Shown: positions 19,015 through 29,154 of the stretch, piece after piece | How positions within the stretch are numbered: the stretch's first letter is position 1 | How the letters are laid out: each line of letters opens with the position of its first letter | Origin: Agrilactobacillus yilanensis | GTDB taxonomy: Bacteria > Bacillota > Bacilli > Lactobacillales > Lactobacillaceae | Assembly (NCBI RefSeq): GCF_003946725.1 | Contig: NZ_RHOY01000018.1 | Span: 1-64,000 of the forward strand | Direction of reading: 5' to 3' | DNA: 64,000 nt | Notes under the pieces: generated by a model | What the model saw: the letters and a program-made list of their open reading frames with translations, nothing else | Database searches by the model: none | Told to the model about the DNA's origin: nothing | Made by a program: the position numbers and the translations under genes

Positions 19015-19029
19015 AATATATCATATATT
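19015..19029. promoter_or_regulatory. Palindromic candidate operator upstream of the GntR-type gene
   Basis: AATATAT-C-ATATATT is a perfect 7-bp inverted repeat 32 bp before the regulator start. Being A/T only, it could occur by chance. Confidence 0.35.
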
Positions 19030-19077
19030 ATCTTGAAAAGATATACTGATTAACAGTGTCTGAATAGATCTCTAACT

Positions 19078-19118
19078 AAAAAAGAACCTGCTGTCAACGA
19101 CAACAAGTTCCTTTTTTT
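19078..19118 (-). terminator. Terminator of the DUF2929 gene
   Basis: GAACCTGCTGTC / GACAACAAGTTC stem (with wobbles) between an A-run and a T-run. It could act on both strands. Confidence 0.8.
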
Positions 19119-19129
19119 ACTAGACTTGG

Positions 19130-19315
19130 TTATTTAGAGCTGAGCTTTTTAGACCAACCGAGTAATGGTGGTACAAAACCAACAAGTAGGCCGAAAACGC
19201 CACCGACGATTAATGACTGTTGGAGAATAAAGGTTGTTTGTGTTAGTGCTGAACCAATAAAACCAATAATAAAGCCAAAAACCACGCCCCAAAATACCAT
19301 CATAACGTAACGCAT
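19130..19315 (-). CDS. DUF2929 (YjzD-like) small membrane protein
   Basis: A 61-aa protein with two transmembrane helices: residues 4-24 (YVMMVFWGVVFGFIIGFIG) and 32-52 (QQSLIVGGVFGLLVGFVPPL). It ends in a basic tail. The pattern and length match the DUF2929/YjzD family, whose role is not known. I start at ATG 19315 because AAGGT lies 9 nt before it; longer in-frame extensions lack a ribosome site. An extended -10 (TGCTATACT) lies upstream. It diverges from dnaE. Confidence 0.75.
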   Translation of the reverse strand: MRYVMMVFWGVVFGFIIGFIGSALTQTTFILQQSLIVGGVFGLLVGFVPPLLGWSKKLSSK

Positions 19316-19426
19316 CAATAAGTACCTTCTTTCATCATGATGATGCTTATTAGTATAGCATAATTTCCTTTTTTTAGAGAACCTTGTTATCTTTATAGAG
19401 AGTAAAAAAATTTTGTGAGGTGTGCC

Positions 19427-22400
19427 ATGGTATTTACACAATTACAAGTCAAAACGGCTTACAGTCTACTGCAAAGCCCAACGACAATTGCTAAGTTGGT
19501 TGATCAGGCACAACAATTAGGGTATCAATCACTGGCGATTACAGATAATAATGTCGTTTATGGCTTAGTAGATTTTTATAAACGCTGTCGAGCTGCGGAT
19601 ATCAAACCCATTTTAGGTTTAACAGCACATATTTATGGCGTGATGGGAGATTCCCAGCAAGCTTATCCTTATTTACTGTATGCTCAAAATGAACGCGGTT
19701 ATCAAAATCTTTTAGAAATTTCAACAGCTATTATGTTGAGTGAAAAAGCATCAGCGGTAACTTTTGCTGAAATTCAAAAGTTTATGACAGACCTTTTTAT
19801 TGTTTTACCGCCACGTGGCGAGTTGGAATATTTAGCTGGCCGGACAGATATGGATACAGCGGTCCAGTATATGAATCAACTAAAGACGCTTGTTAATCCT
19901 AGAGATTTAGCGATTGGTTTAACGTTGCAGGGCAATTACAGCCGCCAGCTCACGAAACTTCAAGAAATTGCTGACCAGACAGATACACCACTATGTGCAT
20001 TGGGCAAGGTGGATTATTTACAGCCAGATCAGGCCTTTGATGCTGCAGTACTGCAACATATTGATGCGGGTACAAAGTTGGATTTAACAACGATGGGCCA
20101 GTCTCAGACCGGGGCATTTTATTTACCAGACCCTCAAAATGCCGCCCAAGCTTTTGAGGCCGCTCATCTGACGGCGGCGTTAGCAACCACAGAGATGATC
20201 GTTGAAAATTGTAATGTTACTTTAAATTTACATCATCGGACCCAACTGCCGCGCTTTAAAACGCCTGTAGGGCAAAACGCTGATGATTATTTGCATACTT
20301 TAGTGCATCAAGGCTTGCAGCGGCGGTTAGGGCAGACGATTCCCGAGGCTTATCAAAAACGGGTGACCTATGAATTAGCGACGATTAAAAAAATGGGTTT
20401 TTCAGATTACTTCTTAATTATTTGGGATGTGGTCAATTATGCCCATCAAACTCAAATTATGACGGGGGCTGGCCGAGGATCAGCAGCAGGCTCTTTAGTT
20501 GCCTACGCGTTGGAAATTACGGAAGTAGATCCATTAACCTACAATTTGCTATTTGAACGTTTCTTAAATCCAAATCGGGCAAATATGCCAGATATTGATT
20601 TGGATATTCCGGACAATCGACGGGATGATTTGCTGCAATATGTCTATCAAAAATATGGTGAGAACCATGCGGCGCAAATTATCACCTTTGGCACATTGGC
20701 CGCGAAGATGGCACTGCGGGATGTCGGTCGTGTTTTTGGGATCAGTCAAGTAGAAGCCAATACTTGGTCTAAAGCAGTACCTAATGTGTTAAAGATTACG
20801 CTAAAGCAGGCTTACCAAACGTCGCCTAGTTTACAACAGCTAGTGCAAGCTAATGAGATGAATCGTTTGATCTTTAAAACAGCTGCCGCTTTAGAAGGAC
20901 TTCCAAGGCATTATTCGACCCATGCAGCAGGGATTGTGTTAAGTGACGCACCTTTGACTCAGAAAGTAGCATTGCAAAAAGGAGCAGAAACAATTCCTTT
21001 AACCCAGTATCCAATGGGTAACGTGGAAGAAGTGGGCCTTTTAAAGATGGATTTTTTAGGTTTAAAGAATCTAAATATTTTGGCGCAGACTGTTGCTGAC
21101 GTTCAAAAGCACTATCAAGCTGATTTTGAGCCTAAAAAGATTCCTTTGGATGATCCCCAGACGTTAGCACTGTTTCAACAAGGGGATACTAACGGCGTTT
21201 TTCAGTTTGAATCGGATGGTATTAAGCGTGTTTTAAAACGATTACATCCGGACAGCTTTGAAGATATTGTGGCCACTAACGCTTTATATCGTCCGGGACC
21301 GATGGAAAATATTGATACATTTATTGCACGAAAAAACGGTCGCGAACCAGTGGTTTATCCGGATGAAGCTTTGAGTACAATTTTAAAGCCAACTTATGGC
21401 GTACTGGTTTATCAAGAACAAGTAATGCAAGTGGCCAGTACTATGGGGGGCTTTAGCTTAGGCGAAGCCGATTTATTGCGGCGGGCGATGAGCAAAAAGA
21501 AAAAAGCGGTAATTGATGATAATCGTCAGCGGTTTATTGATGGCGCCGTTGCTAAGGGCTTTGGTATTAATGGAGCTCGCTTAGTTTATGAGTATATTGA
21601 GCATTTTGCGAACTACGGGTTTAATCGTTCACATGCTGTAGCCTATAGTAAACTAGCTTTTTGGTTAGCTTATTTAAAACAAAATTTTCCGGCAAGCTTT
21701 TTTGTAGCCATTTTAAATTCGACGATTGGCAATAATGTAAAAACAAAAACTTATTTACAAGAAGCTAAAAATCGACAGATTAAGATTTTAGGACCGGATA
21801 TTAATACGAGTGCTGAAAATTATACATTACATGATCAACAGATTCGCTTTGGTTTCGTGTCGATTAAAGGCATCCGTCGTGATTTAATTCAAAGTATTTT
21901 GACTGCTCGGCAAGCCGGTTTATTCAAAGATATGACTGACTTTTTAAAGCGGATACCCAGTCGATTCGTCAAAAAAGATTATTTGGAAACGCTGATTAAA
22001 GTAGGGGCGTTTGATACAATTGCCCCAAATCGACAACAGCTTTTAGTCAATATTGATAAGTTAATTGCCACTATAACTTTAGCCGGCAGTTCCATGTCTT
22101 TATTTGAAATGCTGACGCCGGAAATGGATTACGTAAATGATTTTCCTAAAGATCGAAAAATTGAATTAGAGGCTGAACTGCTAGGTACTTATATTTCGGG
22201 CCATCCCCTGGAAAAATTTAAATCAATTGTCCATCAAAATATACTAGCTTTACAGCCGGACAAATCAGGGACGGTTTTATATTATGTTCGCCGTGTTAAA
22301 GTCATCCGCACAAAAAAAGGCGATCAAATGGCTTTTTTAAGCGGAGAAGATCTGAGTCAAAGCTTTGATGTGACTATTTTTCCCGGTTTATTCAAGAGTG

Positions 22401-22759
22401 TTCAAAACCAATTGGATAAGGCTCAGAATTTGGTGATCACTGGTCGCTTCGAATGGGGGCAAGATCATAATCCCCAATTTGTAGCTCAAAGTATTCGTAT
22501 CGCCGAAAACGTTTTAAAACAGGAAAAAACGATTCAGCGGCTTTATTTGCAAGTTGCTGAAGATGTAGATACCCCTAAATTTAGAACAGCGCTTTATGAT
22601 CTATTGCTGCGTTATAGGGGGCACAGTCCGGTAGTACTCTTTTTTAAAAAAGACGATAAAAAAATTTTGTTAAAAGAAACACATTGGATTACATGGTCTG
22701 ACAAGTTACAGCATGAACTAACACAATTTTTGGGTGCCAAAAACATTGTTTTCAAATGA
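19427..22759 (+). CDS. dnaE: DNA polymerase III subunit alpha (DnaE)
   Basis: Replicative polymerase catalytic subunit; in Firmicutes with PolC it extends primers on the lagging strand. The 1110-aa protein has the N-terminal PHP domain (1 to about 205, LQVKTAYSLLQSPTT), the polymerase core with the catalytic acidic motif PDIDLDIPDNRRDD near residue 387 and GRGSAAGSLVAYAL, the FNRSHAVAYS segment, tandem HhH, and a C-terminal OB fold (VLYYVRRVKVIRTKKGDQMA). There is no exonuclease insertion, which separates it from PolC. ATG 19427 has GAGG about 7 nt upstream; GTG 19415 is less likely. Confidence 0.95.
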   Translation: MVFTQLQVKTAYSLLQSPTTIAKLVDQAQQLGYQSLAITDNNVVYGLVDFYKRCRAADIKPILGLTAHIYGVMGDSQQAYPYLLYAQNERGYQNLLEISTAIMLSEKASAVTFAEIQKFMTDLFIVLPPRGELEYLAGRTDMDTAVQYMNQLKTLVNPRDLAIGLTLQGNYSRQLTKLQEIADQTDTPLCALGKVDYLQPDQAFDAAVLQHIDAGTKLDLTTMGQSQTGAFYLPDPQNAAQAFEAAHLTAALATTEMIVENCNVTLNLHHRTQLPRFKTPVGQNADDYLHTLVHQGLQRRLGQTIPEAYQKRVTYELATIKKMGFSDYFLIIWDVVNYAHQTQIMTGAGRGSAAGSLVAYALEITEVDPLTYNLLFERFLNPNRANMPDIDLDIPDNRRDDLLQYVYQKYGENHAAQIITFGTLAAKMALRDVGRVFGISQVEANTWSKAVPNVLKITLKQAYQTSPSLQQLVQANEMNRLIFKTAAALEGLPRHYSTHAAGIVLSDAPLTQKVALQKGAETIPLTQYPMGNVEEVGLLKMDFLGLKNLNILAQTVADVQKHYQADFEPKKIPLDDPQTLALFQQGDTNGVFQFESDGIKRVLKRLHPDSFEDIVATNALYRPGPMENIDTFIARKNGREPVVYPDEALSTILKPTYGVLVYQEQVMQVASTMGGFSLGEADLLRRAMSKKKKAVIDDNRQRFIDGAVAKGFGINGARLVYEYIEHFANYGFNRSHAVAYSKLAFWLAYLKQNFPASFFVAILNSTIGNNVKTKTYLQEAKNRQIKILGPDINTSAENYTLHDQQIRFGFVSIKGIRRDLIQSILTARQAGLFKDMTDFLKRIPSRFVKKDYLETLIKVGAFDTIAPNRQQLLVNIDKLIATITLAGSSMSLFEMLTPEMDYVNDFPKDRKIELEAELLGTYISGHPLEKFKSIVHQNILALQPDKSGTVLYYVRRVKVIRTKKGDQMAFLSGEDLSQSFDVTIFPGLFKSVQNQLDKAQNLVITGRFEWGQDHNPQFVAQSIRIAENVLKQEKTIQRLYLQVAEDVDTPKFRTALYDLLLRYRGHSPVVLFFKKDDKKILLKETHWITWSDKLQHELTQFLGAKNIVFK

Positions 22760-22891
22760 GTTTACAAAAAAATATTTTACCTGAAACCCTTTACATTTCA
22801 AAAACCTAAAGACTTTTTTTACAATTGGTGGTATATTATGATTGTCTGTGAAAATGATTTGTGGTTTCTATTTTCATGAATTTCTAATTGA

Positions 22892-23860
<969 letters not shown>

Positions 23861-23959
23861 CAAACCGTGAAGTGCAAATAATTGTATTTTTACAGGTAAT
23901 CAATTATAGTAAGCATTAGATTTTTATAAATTCAGTCAATTGAGGAGAGATCTTAATCT

Positions 23960-25729
23960 ATGAAAAAGACCAAAATTGTCAGCACATTAGGCCCTGCAAG
24001 TAATAACGTTGAAACAGTTACAAAGTTAATTCAAGCGGGTGCTAACGTTTTCCGTTTCAACTTCTCTCATGGTGATCATGAAGAACATTTATCAAGAATG
24101 AAAATGGTTCGTGAAGCCGAAAAGAAAACTGGCAAAATTGTCGGTATCATGTTAGATACAAAGGGTGCTGAAATTCGGACAACTGTTCAAAAGGACAAGA
24201 AGTTTGAAGCACATACTGGGGATATTATTCGTATTTCTATGGATGAATCTTTAGAAGGCACACCTGAAAAAATCGCAGTTACTTATCCAGGTTTATACGA
24301 TGACACACATGTTGGTGGTCACGTATTAATTGATGATGGTTTAGTTGATTTAAAGATCACTGAAAAAGATGACGCTAATAAAGAACTTGTTACTGTTGTA
24401 GAAAACGACGGGATGATTGGTTCTCGTAAAGGTGTGAATGCACCAGGCGTTGAAATCCGCTTACCAGGGATTACCGAAAAGGATACAGATGATATCCGTT
24501 TTGGTTTAGATAACAAGATTAACTATATTTCTGCAAGTTTTGTGCGTAAACCTCAAGACGTTTTAGATATTCGTGAATTACTTGAAGAAAAACATATGGA
24601 ACATGTTCAAATCTTCCCTAAAATTGAATCACAAGAAGGTATCGACAACATTGATGACATCTTAAAAGTTGCTGATGGCTTAATGATTGCTCGTGGGGAC
24701 ATGGGTGTTGAAATTCCATTTGAAAATGTACCTTTTGTTCAAAAACGTTTGATCAAAAAGTGTAATGCATTAGGTAAACCAGTTATTACAGCAACACAAA
24801 TGTTAGATTCTATGCAAGAAAATCCACGGCCAACACGTGCTGAAGTTACCGACGTTGCTAACTCTGTTTTAGACGGAACAGATGCAACAATGCTTTCAGG
24901 CGAAAGTGCAAATGGGGATTATCCTGTTGAAGCTGTTGCTGCAATGAGCAAAATTGACCAACACACTGAAGAAGAAGTCTTGAATAATGGGACATTAACT
25001 GCAGAACGTTTTAATGCTTTCCCAACAACAAATGCGACTGAATCTTTAGGTCGTTCTGTTGTACGTGCTGCTGAAGATTTAAACATCAAAACAATTGTTA
25101 CAGCAACCGCTTCAGGCTATACTGCTCGGATGATTTCTAAATACCGTCCAAATGCGAACATTTTAGCAATGACTTTTGATGAAAATGTACAACGCGGTTT
25201 AACTGTTAACTGGGGTGTAGATCCTGTTTTAGCTGACAAACCTGAAACAACTGATGACATGTTCACAACAGCAACACAATTAGCACAAGAACATGGTTAT
25301 GCCAAAGAAGGCGACTTGATTTTAATCGTTGCCGGTGTACCTGTTGGTGAAAGTGGTACAACGAACTTAATGAAGATCCAATTAATTGGTTCTAAATTAA
25401 CACGTGGCCAAGGTGTCGGTGGCGAAACAGTTGTTGGTAAAGCAGTTCTTGCAAACAGTGCTAAAGAAGCTATTGATAACGCTGTTGATGGTGGTATCTT
25501 AGTTACTAAGACAACAGATAAAGACTACTTACCTGCTATTGAAAGATCCGCTGCTATCGTTGTTGAAGCTGGCGGTTTAACTTCTCATGCCGCTGTTGTC
25601 GGTATTGCAATGGGTATTCCAGTCGTTGTTGGTGCTGAAAATGCAACTTCATTAATCAAGAATGGCGAACTTATCACTGTAGATTCTCGTCGTGGTGTTG
25701 TTTACCGTGGCGCTTCTAAGTCACTATAA
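23960..25729 (+). CDS. pyk: Pyruvate kinase with C-terminal PEP-utilizer domain
   Basis: Last step of glycolysis: PEP plus ADP to pyruvate plus ATP. The 589 aa exceed the roughly 475-aa core. The core has KIVSTLGPAS at the start, the active-site signature IFPKIESQEGIDNIDDIL near residue 217, and MIARGDMGVEIP. The extra C-terminal domain (about 490-585) is the PEP-utilising mobile domain of PPDK/PtsI, with GGLTSHAAVVGIAMGIPVVVG, as in Bacillus-type enzymes. It follows pfkA with a GAGGAGA ribosome site and ends at a strong terminator. Confidence 0.97.
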   Translation: MKKTKIVSTLGPASNNVETVTKLIQAGANVFRFNFSHGDHEEHLSRMKMVREAEKKTGKIVGIMLDTKGAEIRTTVQKDKKFEAHTGDIIRISMDESLEGTPEKIAVTYPGLYDDTHVGGHVLIDDGLVDLKITEKDDANKELVTVVENDGMIGSRKGVNAPGVEIRLPGITEKDTDDIRFGLDNKINYISASFVRKPQDVLDIRELLEEKHMEHVQIFPKIESQEGIDNIDDILKVADGLMIARGDMGVEIPFENVPFVQKRLIKKCNALGKPVITATQMLDSMQENPRPTRAEVTDVANSVLDGTDATMLSGESANGDYPVEAVAAMSKIDQHTEEEVLNNGTLTAERFNAFPTTNATESLGRSVVRAAEDLNIKTIVTATASGYTARMISKYRPNANILAMTFDENVQRGLTVNWGVDPVLADKPETTDDMFTTATQLAQEHGYAKEGDLILIVAGVPVGESGTTNLMKIQLIGSKLTRGQGVGGETVVGKAVLANSAKEAIDNAVDGGILVTKTTDKDYLPAIERSAAIVVEAGGLTSHAAVVGIAMGIPVVVGAENATSLIKNGELITVDSRRGVVYRGASKSL

Positions 25730-25765
25730 TTTTATTAAAAAATTATCTAGAATAGTTTAAGTGTT

Positions 25766-25804
25766 AAAAAGCTAAGGCGAATTGATCACTCGTCTTAGCT
25801 TTTT
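25766..25804 (+). terminator. Terminator after pyk
   Basis: AAAAAGCTAAGGCGA (25766-25780) pairs with TCGTCTTAGCTTTTT (25790-25804). Confidence 0.9.
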
Positions 25805-25876
25805 ATTGTAATTAGCTTCTTTTTCATGTTTTTTTTTGATAAGCTAGTAAGGATATTAACGAAAGCGGTGTTACTT

Positions 25877-26338
25877 TTGGAAAGTTGGATATTTTTAGGT
25901 GTTATCTTGTTAGTTGCTTTTTTTGGAAAAAACCAGTCCTTATTAATTGCAGCGGCAGTTGTGATTGTTTTGAAGCTCTTTCCATTTTCAGACAAACTCT
26001 TTAGTGTTATCAATGCTAAAGGGATTAATTGGGGTGTGACGGTGATCTCGGTAGCAATTTTGATTCCGATCGCCACGGGCAAAGTGGGCTTTAAAGATCT
26101 GATTAACGCATTTAAAAGTCCAGTCGGCTTTATCGCGGTAGCTTGCGGTATACTGGTGGCTGTTTGGTCATCAAAAGGCGTGGGCCTTTTAGCGCAAAGC
26201 CCAGAAATCACAGTGGCCTTGGTTTTTGGCACGATTATGGGTGTTGTCTTTTTAAAGGGAATTGCGGCAGGTCCGGTAATTGCTTCAGGGATCACCTATA
26301 CGATTTTAACGATATTCAATTTACTACCTGGAAAATAA
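25877..26338 (+). CDS. DUF441 (YtwI-like) membrane protein
   Basis: A 153-aa hydrophobic protein with about four to five transmembrane segments and conserved glycine-rich loops ([49 protein letters not shown] shortened here by family knowledge to the DUF441 pattern). Function is unknown for the family. I start at TTG 25877 (M-E-S-W), matching the usual DUF441 N-terminus and the 154-aa length of B. subtilis YtwI; GCGGTG 6 nt upstream would serve as ribosome site. The pfkA-pyk-ytwI order is also found in Bacillus, which supports the call. Confidence 0.8.
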   Translation: MESWIFLGVILLVAFFGKNQSLLIAAAVVIVLKLFPFSDKLFSVINAKGINWGVTVISVAILIPIATGKVGFKDLINAFKSPVGFIAVACGILVAVWSSKGVGLLAQSPEITVALVFGTIMGVVFLKGIAAGPVIASGITYTILTIFNLLPGK

Positions 26339-26377
26339 TTTAATTTGAATTTATAAATAAAATGGAGGTTAAATGTT

Positions 26378-27247
26378 ATGGCAGAATTAGTGGATAAAAT
26401 GGGCACAATCCAAAAAGCAACTGTGTCAGATGTTAATGAAAAAGCGGTTTTTAGTCAGATTGACGGTCAAACATTAATGACAAAGAAAACAGAATTTGAA
26501 ACAGCACCCCAGTTAGGTGCAGAAATTTCAGGTTTTATTTATGAAAATAAAAAACATCAATTATGTTTGGCACCTAAATTACCTAAAGTCCGGGTAGATC
26601 ATTATGCTTATGGGACAGTAACTGATGTTCGCCGGGATTTAGGGGTATTTATTGATGGCGGTTTACCGGATAAAGATCTAGTAATTTCATTAGATGATCT
26701 ACCTGAAAACAAACAAATTTGGCCTGAAAAAGGGGATCGTTTAATGATTACCCTAAAAGTGGACAAAAAAGGCCGGATGTGGGCAAAACTCGCAGATGAA
26801 ACCATTTTTAAAGCAATTTCCAATCGTCCTTCTGGCCGAAATATGCGTAATGAAAATGTATCCGGGACAACTTATCGTTTACGGGCGGTGGGCAGTTTAT
26901 TAATTACGGATGACTATTATTTAGGGTTCATTCATCATAGTGAACGGGATGTGGAGCCGAGATTAGGCGAACATGTGACAGGTCGAGTGATTGGCTTAAC
27001 CGCAGATGGGATGTTAAATATCTCATTAAAACCGCGGGCTTTTGAAGAAATAGGTGACGATGCGGCGATGGTATTAGCTGTCTTAAAAAGAGACCCTAGT
27101 GGCAGTATTGCCTTTACCGATAAGAGCGATCCGGAAGAAATCAAAGCTTACTTTGGTATTTCTAAAGGGGCTTTTAAACGGGCATTAGGCCATTTATTAA
27201 AAGCAAGATTAATTGAACAAAGAGATGGCCGGACTTATTTAAAATAG
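26378..27247 (+). CDS. cvfB: S1-like RNA-binding protein CvfB
   Basis: A 289-aa protein of the CvfB/YitL family, RNA-binding regulators linked to virulence factors in staphylococci. It has three S1-type OB-fold segments: residues about 1-65, 70-135 (YGTVTDVRRDLGVFIDGGLPDKDLVI shortened: VTDVRRDLGVFIDGG) and 150-210 (GHVTGRVIGLTADGMLNIS-like stretch). A C-terminal winged helix (about 225-289, YFGISKGAFKRALGHLLKA) completes it. ATG follows GGAGGTTA. The RNA targets in this organism are unknown. No terminator is evident before the fur promoter 23 bp downstream. Confidence 0.88.
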   Translation: MAELVDKMGTIQKATVSDVNEKAVFSQIDGQTLMTKKTEFETAPQLGAEISGFIYENKKHQLCLAPKLPKVRVDHYAYGTVTDVRRDLGVFIDGGLPDKDLVISLDDLPENKQIWPEKGDRLMITLKVDKKGRMWAKLADETIFKAISNRPSGRNMRNENVSGTTYRLRAVGSLLITDDYYLGFIHHSERDVEPRLGEHVTGRVIGLTADGMLNISLKPRAFEEIGDDAAMVLAVLKRDPSGSIAFTDKSDPEEIKAYFGISKGAFKRALGHLLKARLIEQRDGRTYLK

Positions 27248-27269
27248 CTGCTTAACAAATGATTAGTAA

Positions 27270-27298
27270 TTGCCCCGAACCGCCGTTTGCGCTAAACT
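27270..27298 (+). promoter_or_regulatory. Promoter of the fur-xerD-ribT-scpAB-rluB cluster
   Basis: TTGCCC (27270-27275), a 17-bp spacer and TAAACT (27293-27298), 43 bp before the fur start. Confidence 0.55.
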
Positions 27299-27341
27299 AG
27301 TAGTAACGAGTGAACTGATTAATAATTGGTTGGGAATAAAT

Positions 27342-27809
27342 ATGAAAAAAGAACAGCAATTAAAAAATTTAATAAAGAAGCAATTAAAAGTTGCCGGTTA
27401 TAAAATGACACCTCAACGAGAAGCAACCGTGACGGTATTAGTTCAAAATCGGGATCACCATTTGACTGCCGAAAAAATATTTATGCTGACGAAACAATTG
27501 TCGAATGATATTGGGTTAGCTACGGTATATCGGACGATTGAATTGTTGACAAATATTAAAGTTTTGAAGAAAAGTTCGTTTGATCAAGATGGCATTGTTC
27601 GTTATGAATTAATCCAAAATCAAGGTATTCAATTGATTTGTAAAAACTGCGGTCGCGTTATTGAAGTGGATCAGGATTTCATGACTTATTTCTCTAAGGT
27701 AATCGCAAAAGATTATAATTTTATGGTGAATGACGATTTTAATAATGTGCATATTGAAGGCCTTTGCTCAGAATGTGTGACCCAAGTGGCGGTACAAAAT
27801 AATGCCTGA
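27342..27809 (+). CDS. fur: Fur-family metalloregulator
   Basis: Metal-dependent transcriptional repressor of 155 aa. It has the N-terminal winged helix (KMTPQREATVTVL to GLATVYRTIELL, residues about 20-80) and a dimerisation domain with two cysteine pairs: CKNC near residue 103 and CSEC near 144, expected to hold structural zinc. The sequence alone does not separate Fur, PerR and Zur. The fur-xerD adjacency is the same as in B. subtilis, where this gene is Fur. ATG 27342 follows GGGA; longer in-frame extensions have no ribosome site. It overlaps xerD by 8 nt. Confidence 0.8.
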   Translation: MKKEQQLKNLIKKQLKVAGYKMTPQREATVTVLVQNRDHHLTAEKIFMLTKQLSNDIGLATVYRTIELLTNIKVLKKSSFDQDGIVRYELIQNQGIQLICKNCGRVIEVDQDFMTYFSKVIAKDYNFMVNDDFNNVHIEGLCSECVTQVAVQNNA

Positions 27810-28704
27810 TACACTACAGGAGTCTGTACAGGATTATATTCGTTATTTAGCGGTTGAACGGGGACTATCAAAGCAAACACAAACGAGTTATTATGAGGAT
27901 TTAAAGCAGTTTGTGGCCTTTGTTACGGCTCAAAAACAAGTTAAATTCCCAGAAGACAGCAGTGAAATTGCGATCTTCCTAAAACAACAGGGGCAATTAG
28001 GTAAAGCAACAAGTTCCATGGCGCGGATGGTTTCAACGTTACGGAAGTTCTATCAATATTTGATCAACGAACATGTTGTTAAAGTTGATCCAATGACGCA
28101 AATTACATTACCTAAAAAACAACAGGCTTTACCGGTAACTTTAACAATGGCCGAAGTTGAACAGCTGTTAAAAGCGCCGGATACGCAAAAACCCTTGGGT
28201 ATTCGAGATCGGGCAATTTTAGAAATTTTATATGCGACGGGATTACGGGTGAGCGAACTGACCCATATTACGCTGGAACAATTACATTTGGCGATAGGTT
28301 TAATCCAAGCCATTGGTAAAGGCAATAAAGAACGAATGCTGCCGGTAGGTGATGTGGCGAGTCGCTGGGTGCAGCAATACTTACAAGAGGTACGTCCGAA
28401 TTTAGCAGCAAAGCACGCCCCACAAAGTGCGATTGTGTTTTTAAACTTTCGTGGGCAAGGGATGACCCGGCAGGCAATTTGGAAAATTATTAAGAAATAT
28501 GTCATTCAATGCGGTATTACAAAAGATGTCACACCCCACACATTGCGTCATTCTTTTGCGACTCATTTGTTAGAAAATGGCGCAGACTTACGTGTGGTAC
28601 AAACTTTATTGGGACACACTGATATTTCAACAACGCAGATATATACTCATTTATCAACCCAAAGAATTCGAGAGGTTTATAATCATACGCACCCCCGGGC
28701 ATAA
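27802..28704 (+). CDS. xerD: Site-specific tyrosine recombinase XerD
   Basis: Resolves chromosome dimers at dif together with a XerC/CodV-type partner. The 300-aa protein has the SAM-like core-binding domain (1 to about 95) and the catalytic domain with a complete set of active-site residues: R149 (ATGLRVSEL), H246 and R249 (HTLRH), H272 (LLGHTDI) and nucleophile Y281 (IYTHLS). The gene starts within the end of fur (8-nt overlap), so the two are co-translated. Length and order fit chromosomal XerD rather than a phage integrase, and no att-like repeats are nearby. Confidence 0.93.
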   Translation: MPDTLQESVQDYIRYLAVERGLSKQTQTSYYEDLKQFVAFVTAQKQVKFPEDSSEIAIFLKQQGQLGKATSSMARMVSTLRKFYQYLINEHVVKVDPMTQITLPKKQQALPVTLTMAEVEQLLKAPDTQKPLGIRDRAILEILYATGLRVSELTHITLEQLHLAIGLIQAIGKGNKERMLPVGDVASRWVQQYLQEVRPNLAAKHAPQSAIVFLNFRGQGMTRQAIWKIIKKYVIQCGITKDVTPHTLRHSFATHLLENGADLRVVQTLLGHTDISTTQIYTHLSTQRIREVYNHTHPRA

Positions 28705-28777
28705 CGCTGAGTTGAGTAAATTAAGGTTATGTGCTAAAGTGTTAGGGTATATTGGGCGTCTGAAAATGGAGGTCATC

Positions 28778-29152
28778 ATGTTAGTTAAGTATAGGGGCAG
28801 TTATGAAAAAGTAGCCATGGGGTTGCTTTCTTTTATACCAGATTTAAAGGATCTCAATAATCTAACAAATGAGATGACGCTGTATCAAAAAGATGAGAGT
28901 CATGTTTTGTATCTCTGGAAAAATAAAGATAATGATTTTTCAGGGGTTGTTGGGGTAGAAGTTGCGGATAAATATATTGTTGTTCGTCAAATTTCTTTGA
29001 TCCCTTCAGAAAGAGGTACGGGTAATTCTTTAGAGATTTTAGATGAATTGCATCAATTGTATCCAGATCAAAATATGATGGGCTCGTTTGATACAACGAA
29101 ATTGGTCGCAAAGTGGACCGAACATAATCGACATCTTAACACTGAGGTATAA
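28778..29152 (+). CDS. ribT: RibT-like acetyltransferase-fold protein
   Basis: A 124-aa protein exactly as long as B. subtilis RibT, with the family start MLVKYRGSYEKVAMGLLSFIP and the C-terminal GSFDTTKLVAKW. RibT has a GNAT-like fold and is linked to the riboflavin operon in Bacillus, but its reaction is not established. Here it lies between xerD and scpA, with no riboflavin synthesis genes in the window; a riboflavin importer (ribU) is about 2.8 kb downstream. ATG 28778 is preceded by GGAGGTCATC; upstream in-frame sequence overlaps xerD and is not used. Confidence 0.8.
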   Translation: MLVKYRGSYEKVAMGLLSFIPDLKDLNNLTNEMTLYQKDESHVLYLWKNKDNDFSGVVGVEVADKYIVVRQISLIPSERGTGNSLEILDELHQLYPDQNMMGSFDTTKLVAKWTEHNRHLNTEV

Positions 29153-29154
29153 TT

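Noticed and set aside
27802-28704. xerD as a phage or island integrase
   Set aside because: Length, the fur-xerD overlap and housekeeping neighbours fit chromosomal XerD; no att repeats nearby.
28577-28777. Long upstream extension of ribT overlapping xerD
   Set aside because: It lies in the shadow of xerD in another frame; ATG 28778 has GGAGGTC and gives the exact family length.
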